Source: Bdellovibrionales bacterium
GTDB taxonomy: Bacteria > Bdellovibrionota > Bdellovibrionia > Bdellovibrionales > JAMPXM01
Assembly (NCBI GenBank): GCA_016713885.1
Contig: JADJOF010000001.1
Location: 124,001 to 188,000 of the forward strand
Length of the DNA: 64,000 bases
Direction: 5' to 3'
Shown one piece after another: positions 62,880-64,000 of the stretch. The notes under the pieces were generated by a model. The model was not told where the DNA came from. It saw only the letters and a program-made list of their open reading frames with translations, and did no database searches. The translations under genes were made by a program, and so were the position numbers. Positions within the stretch are counted from its first letter, which is position 1, and every line of letters starts with the position of its first letter.

Positions 62880-63533
62880 ATGATTTCGCAGACACCATCG
62901 ATGTCCTTTGCCGCCAAACTCCTTGCGCCCGTCATTCTCTCAATTGCGGTTGCCGCTTGCGCACCACTTAAAAAGAATCAGGCAAATGACGCACAGGACG
63001 ACAAGGGCCGTCCTGTGACGACATTCACAACCTGCGAACAGGGTGGGCCGATGAACGTTCTAAAACCCGACGTCGTGTTTTCAGTTGCCCCCCGAACCGA
63101 TCATTTTTGCGCCCTCATCCTCGCGATTATGCCGGAGTACCTGGGCTGGATTGAGAATGGCTCAAAGTCATTCGAGTACCGCAAGGTTCATCCGTCGGAC
63201 CACATCAGCCACATCGTGTTTTTTAATAACGGCACGAATGAACTCTACGGAATTGCTGAGGTTGTCACGACCTTGGTTGGCCCGCCTCAGCTTATAGCCG
63301 AGCAAACAGCCTCGCGCTCGGGGACAAATGTCGACGGCTTAATGGGCTATTTCGGAACACGCCCCGTGGGCTTTGCAACAGAGATCCGAAACTTTAAGAA
63401 GTTTGATAAACCCATCACGCTCGACGCGGCTCGAAATCTCGATCCTTCGTTTAAGCGACCGTTTGGTTATGTGTTTCTTGATCGGCATCCAATTCTCAAC
63501 GCTGAAATCGAGAAGCTCCATCAGGAGCCATGA
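62880..63533 (+). CDS. Lipoprotein with ASCH/PUA-like domain
   Basis: 217 residues. The N-terminus has a typical lipoprotein signal (LLAPVILSIAVAACAP, Cys27). Residues 75-215 resemble the ASCH/PUA-like fold: ALILAIMPEYLGWIENGSKS followed by FEYRK, HIVFFNNGTNELYGIAEVVT and FKRPFGYVFLDRHPI. ASCH domains normally act inside cells on RNA or as small amidohydrolases, so the export signal is odd. An internal start at MNVLKPD would give a cytoplasmic form, but no ribosome-binding site supports it. The stop overlaps the gluQ start (ATGA). Confidence 0.6.
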   Translation: MISQTPSMSFAAKLLAPVILSIAVAACAPLKKNQANDAQDDKGRPVTTFTTCEQGGPMNVLKPDVVFSVAPRTDHFCALILAIMPEYLGWIENGSKSFEYRKVHPSDHISHIVFFNNGTNELYGIAEVVTTLVGPPQLIAEQTASRSGTNVDGLMGYFGTRPVGFATEIRNFKKFDKPITLDAARNLDPSFKRPFGYVFLDRHPILNAEIEKLHQEP

Positions 63534-64000
63534 AGGGCGTTCGCTTTGCCCCGTCGCCGACGGGACGTTTTCACATCGGAAATCTTCGAACCGCGTGGAT
63601 CGCATCGCGGATCGGCCATCTCCTCGCTGAGCCGCTCATCGTTCGTGTTGAGGATATTGATTCCGCACGTTCAAGGACTGAATTCAAAACCCTGCAAATT
63701 GCTGATCTGAAGCGCGTTGGTGTCATCGCTGATGAGCTCGTCATCCAATCTGATCGGTACCCAAGACATCTCGAACTTTTTAATCGAGCCCGCAATGACG
63801 GTTTGATCTATCCGTGCGACTGCTCGCGAAAAGACGTCCTTGAGGCTCTCGCAGGCCTTCGCTCTGCGCCGCATGGCCGAGAGGCTGAATACTCTGGCCG
63901 CTGTCGCACACGTCTGCGCGGCGACATGCACCCGAGCGAAACACTGGCTTGGCGCTGGCGCTCCAAGCTTGAGGCCGATGGGCGCTTTGATGTGATTGTG
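63530..64000 (+). CDS. gluQ: Glutamyl-Q tRNA(Asp) synthetase, 5' part
   Basis: The frame is open to the window end (157 codons seen). Class I synthetase start: RFAPSPTGRFHIGNLRTAWI with the HIGH-type motif, VRVEDIDSARSR, then the zinc-site pattern YPCDCSR ... YSGRCRTRL that distinguishes GluQRS from GltX. GluQRS glutamylates queuosine in the anticodon of tRNA-Asp. ATG overlaps the stop of the lipoprotein gene. The KMSKS-type motif would lie beyond the window. Confidence 0.85.
   Translation, partial: MKGVRFAPSPTGRFHIGNLRTAWIASRIGHLLAEPLIVRVEDIDSARSRTEFKTLQIADLKRVGVIADELVIQSDRYPRHLELFNRARNDGLIYPCDCSRKDVLEALAGLRSAPHGREAEYSGRCRTRLRGDMHPSETLAWRWRSKLEADGRFDVIV

Noticed and set aside
1..64000. CRISPR arrays, rRNA genes, prophage or integrative-element borders
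   Set aside because: No regularly spaced repeats, no rRNA segments and no integrase or phage genes were seen; the single tRNA has no duplicated 3' end nearby.

Overview
The window looks like chromosome of a Bdellovibrionota-type bacterium (Bdellovibrio/Oligoflexia relatives). This is inferred from gene content and order, not from rRNA, which is absent. The pointers are an ffs-dnaX-ybaB-recR-mglA run with a polarity GTPase, a PilT motor, a TIGR02147-family regulator, a TPR plus winged-helix regulator, many secreted or lipid-anchored proteins, and the tig/clpP/clpX/lon set. GC is moderate, roughly the mid-fifties by eye. The genes at 15.2-16.7 kb and 27.5-29.1 kb look AT-richer than their neighbours.

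Layout. 0-5.5 kb: 3' end of an M1 aminopeptidase, a GNAT-type acyltransferase, and a 2-oxoacid:ferredoxin oxidoreductase operon whose gamma-delta gene is frameshifted. 5.6-11.3 kb: pilT, GYF/TPR membrane protein, a twin-CX3C secreted peptide, an NHL-repeat lipoprotein and a stand-alone RlmK-like methyltransferase. 11.4-11.8 kb: an unassigned structured RNA with its own promoter and U-tract. 11.8-17.6 kb: TIGR02147 regulator, DUF45 metalloprotease, SrkA-like kinase, a secreted protein-arginine-deiminase-like enzyme and a DsbA-like lipoprotein lacking CXXC. 17.7-27.4 kb: ffs, dnaX, ybaB, recR, mglA, ilvE, a histidine kinase, nadA, a phosphopantetheinyl transferase and a class V aminotransferase. 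27.5-29.9 kb: an exported protein with an ADP-ribosyltransferase-like R-STS-ExE pattern, and an unknown convergent gene. 30-44 kb: an envelope block of metalloprotease lipoprotein, TonB-like protein, transglycosylase lipoprotein, outer-membrane transporter, two YiiX-type peptidases and a phospholipase D lipoprotein. Two insertion sequences disrupt this block. 44-53.5 kb: tRNA-Val, regulator plus secreted partners, a protein with cysteines exactly every 13 residues, lon, a RAYT remnant, dgkA, clpX and clpP. 53.8-64 kb: pepA, gshA, a CysZ-like protein, paired ArsA-like ATPases, tig, an ASCH-like lipoprotein and gluQ.

The clearest structural results are two exact IS insertions. An ISL3-type element (35148-36604) has an 8-bp target duplication, and an IS21-type element (37835-40341) has a 5-bp duplication. 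Removing each with one duplication copy restores the reading frame of the gene it split.

The window also carries about eight single-base or single-codon lesions in ordinary genes (porGD, TPR protein, outer-membrane transporter, TPR-winged-helix regulator, RAYT, dgkA, gshA, ArsA-like) and about six inside the two IS elements. Several sit in short homopolymers. They may be real decay or residual sequencing indels, which reads would decide.
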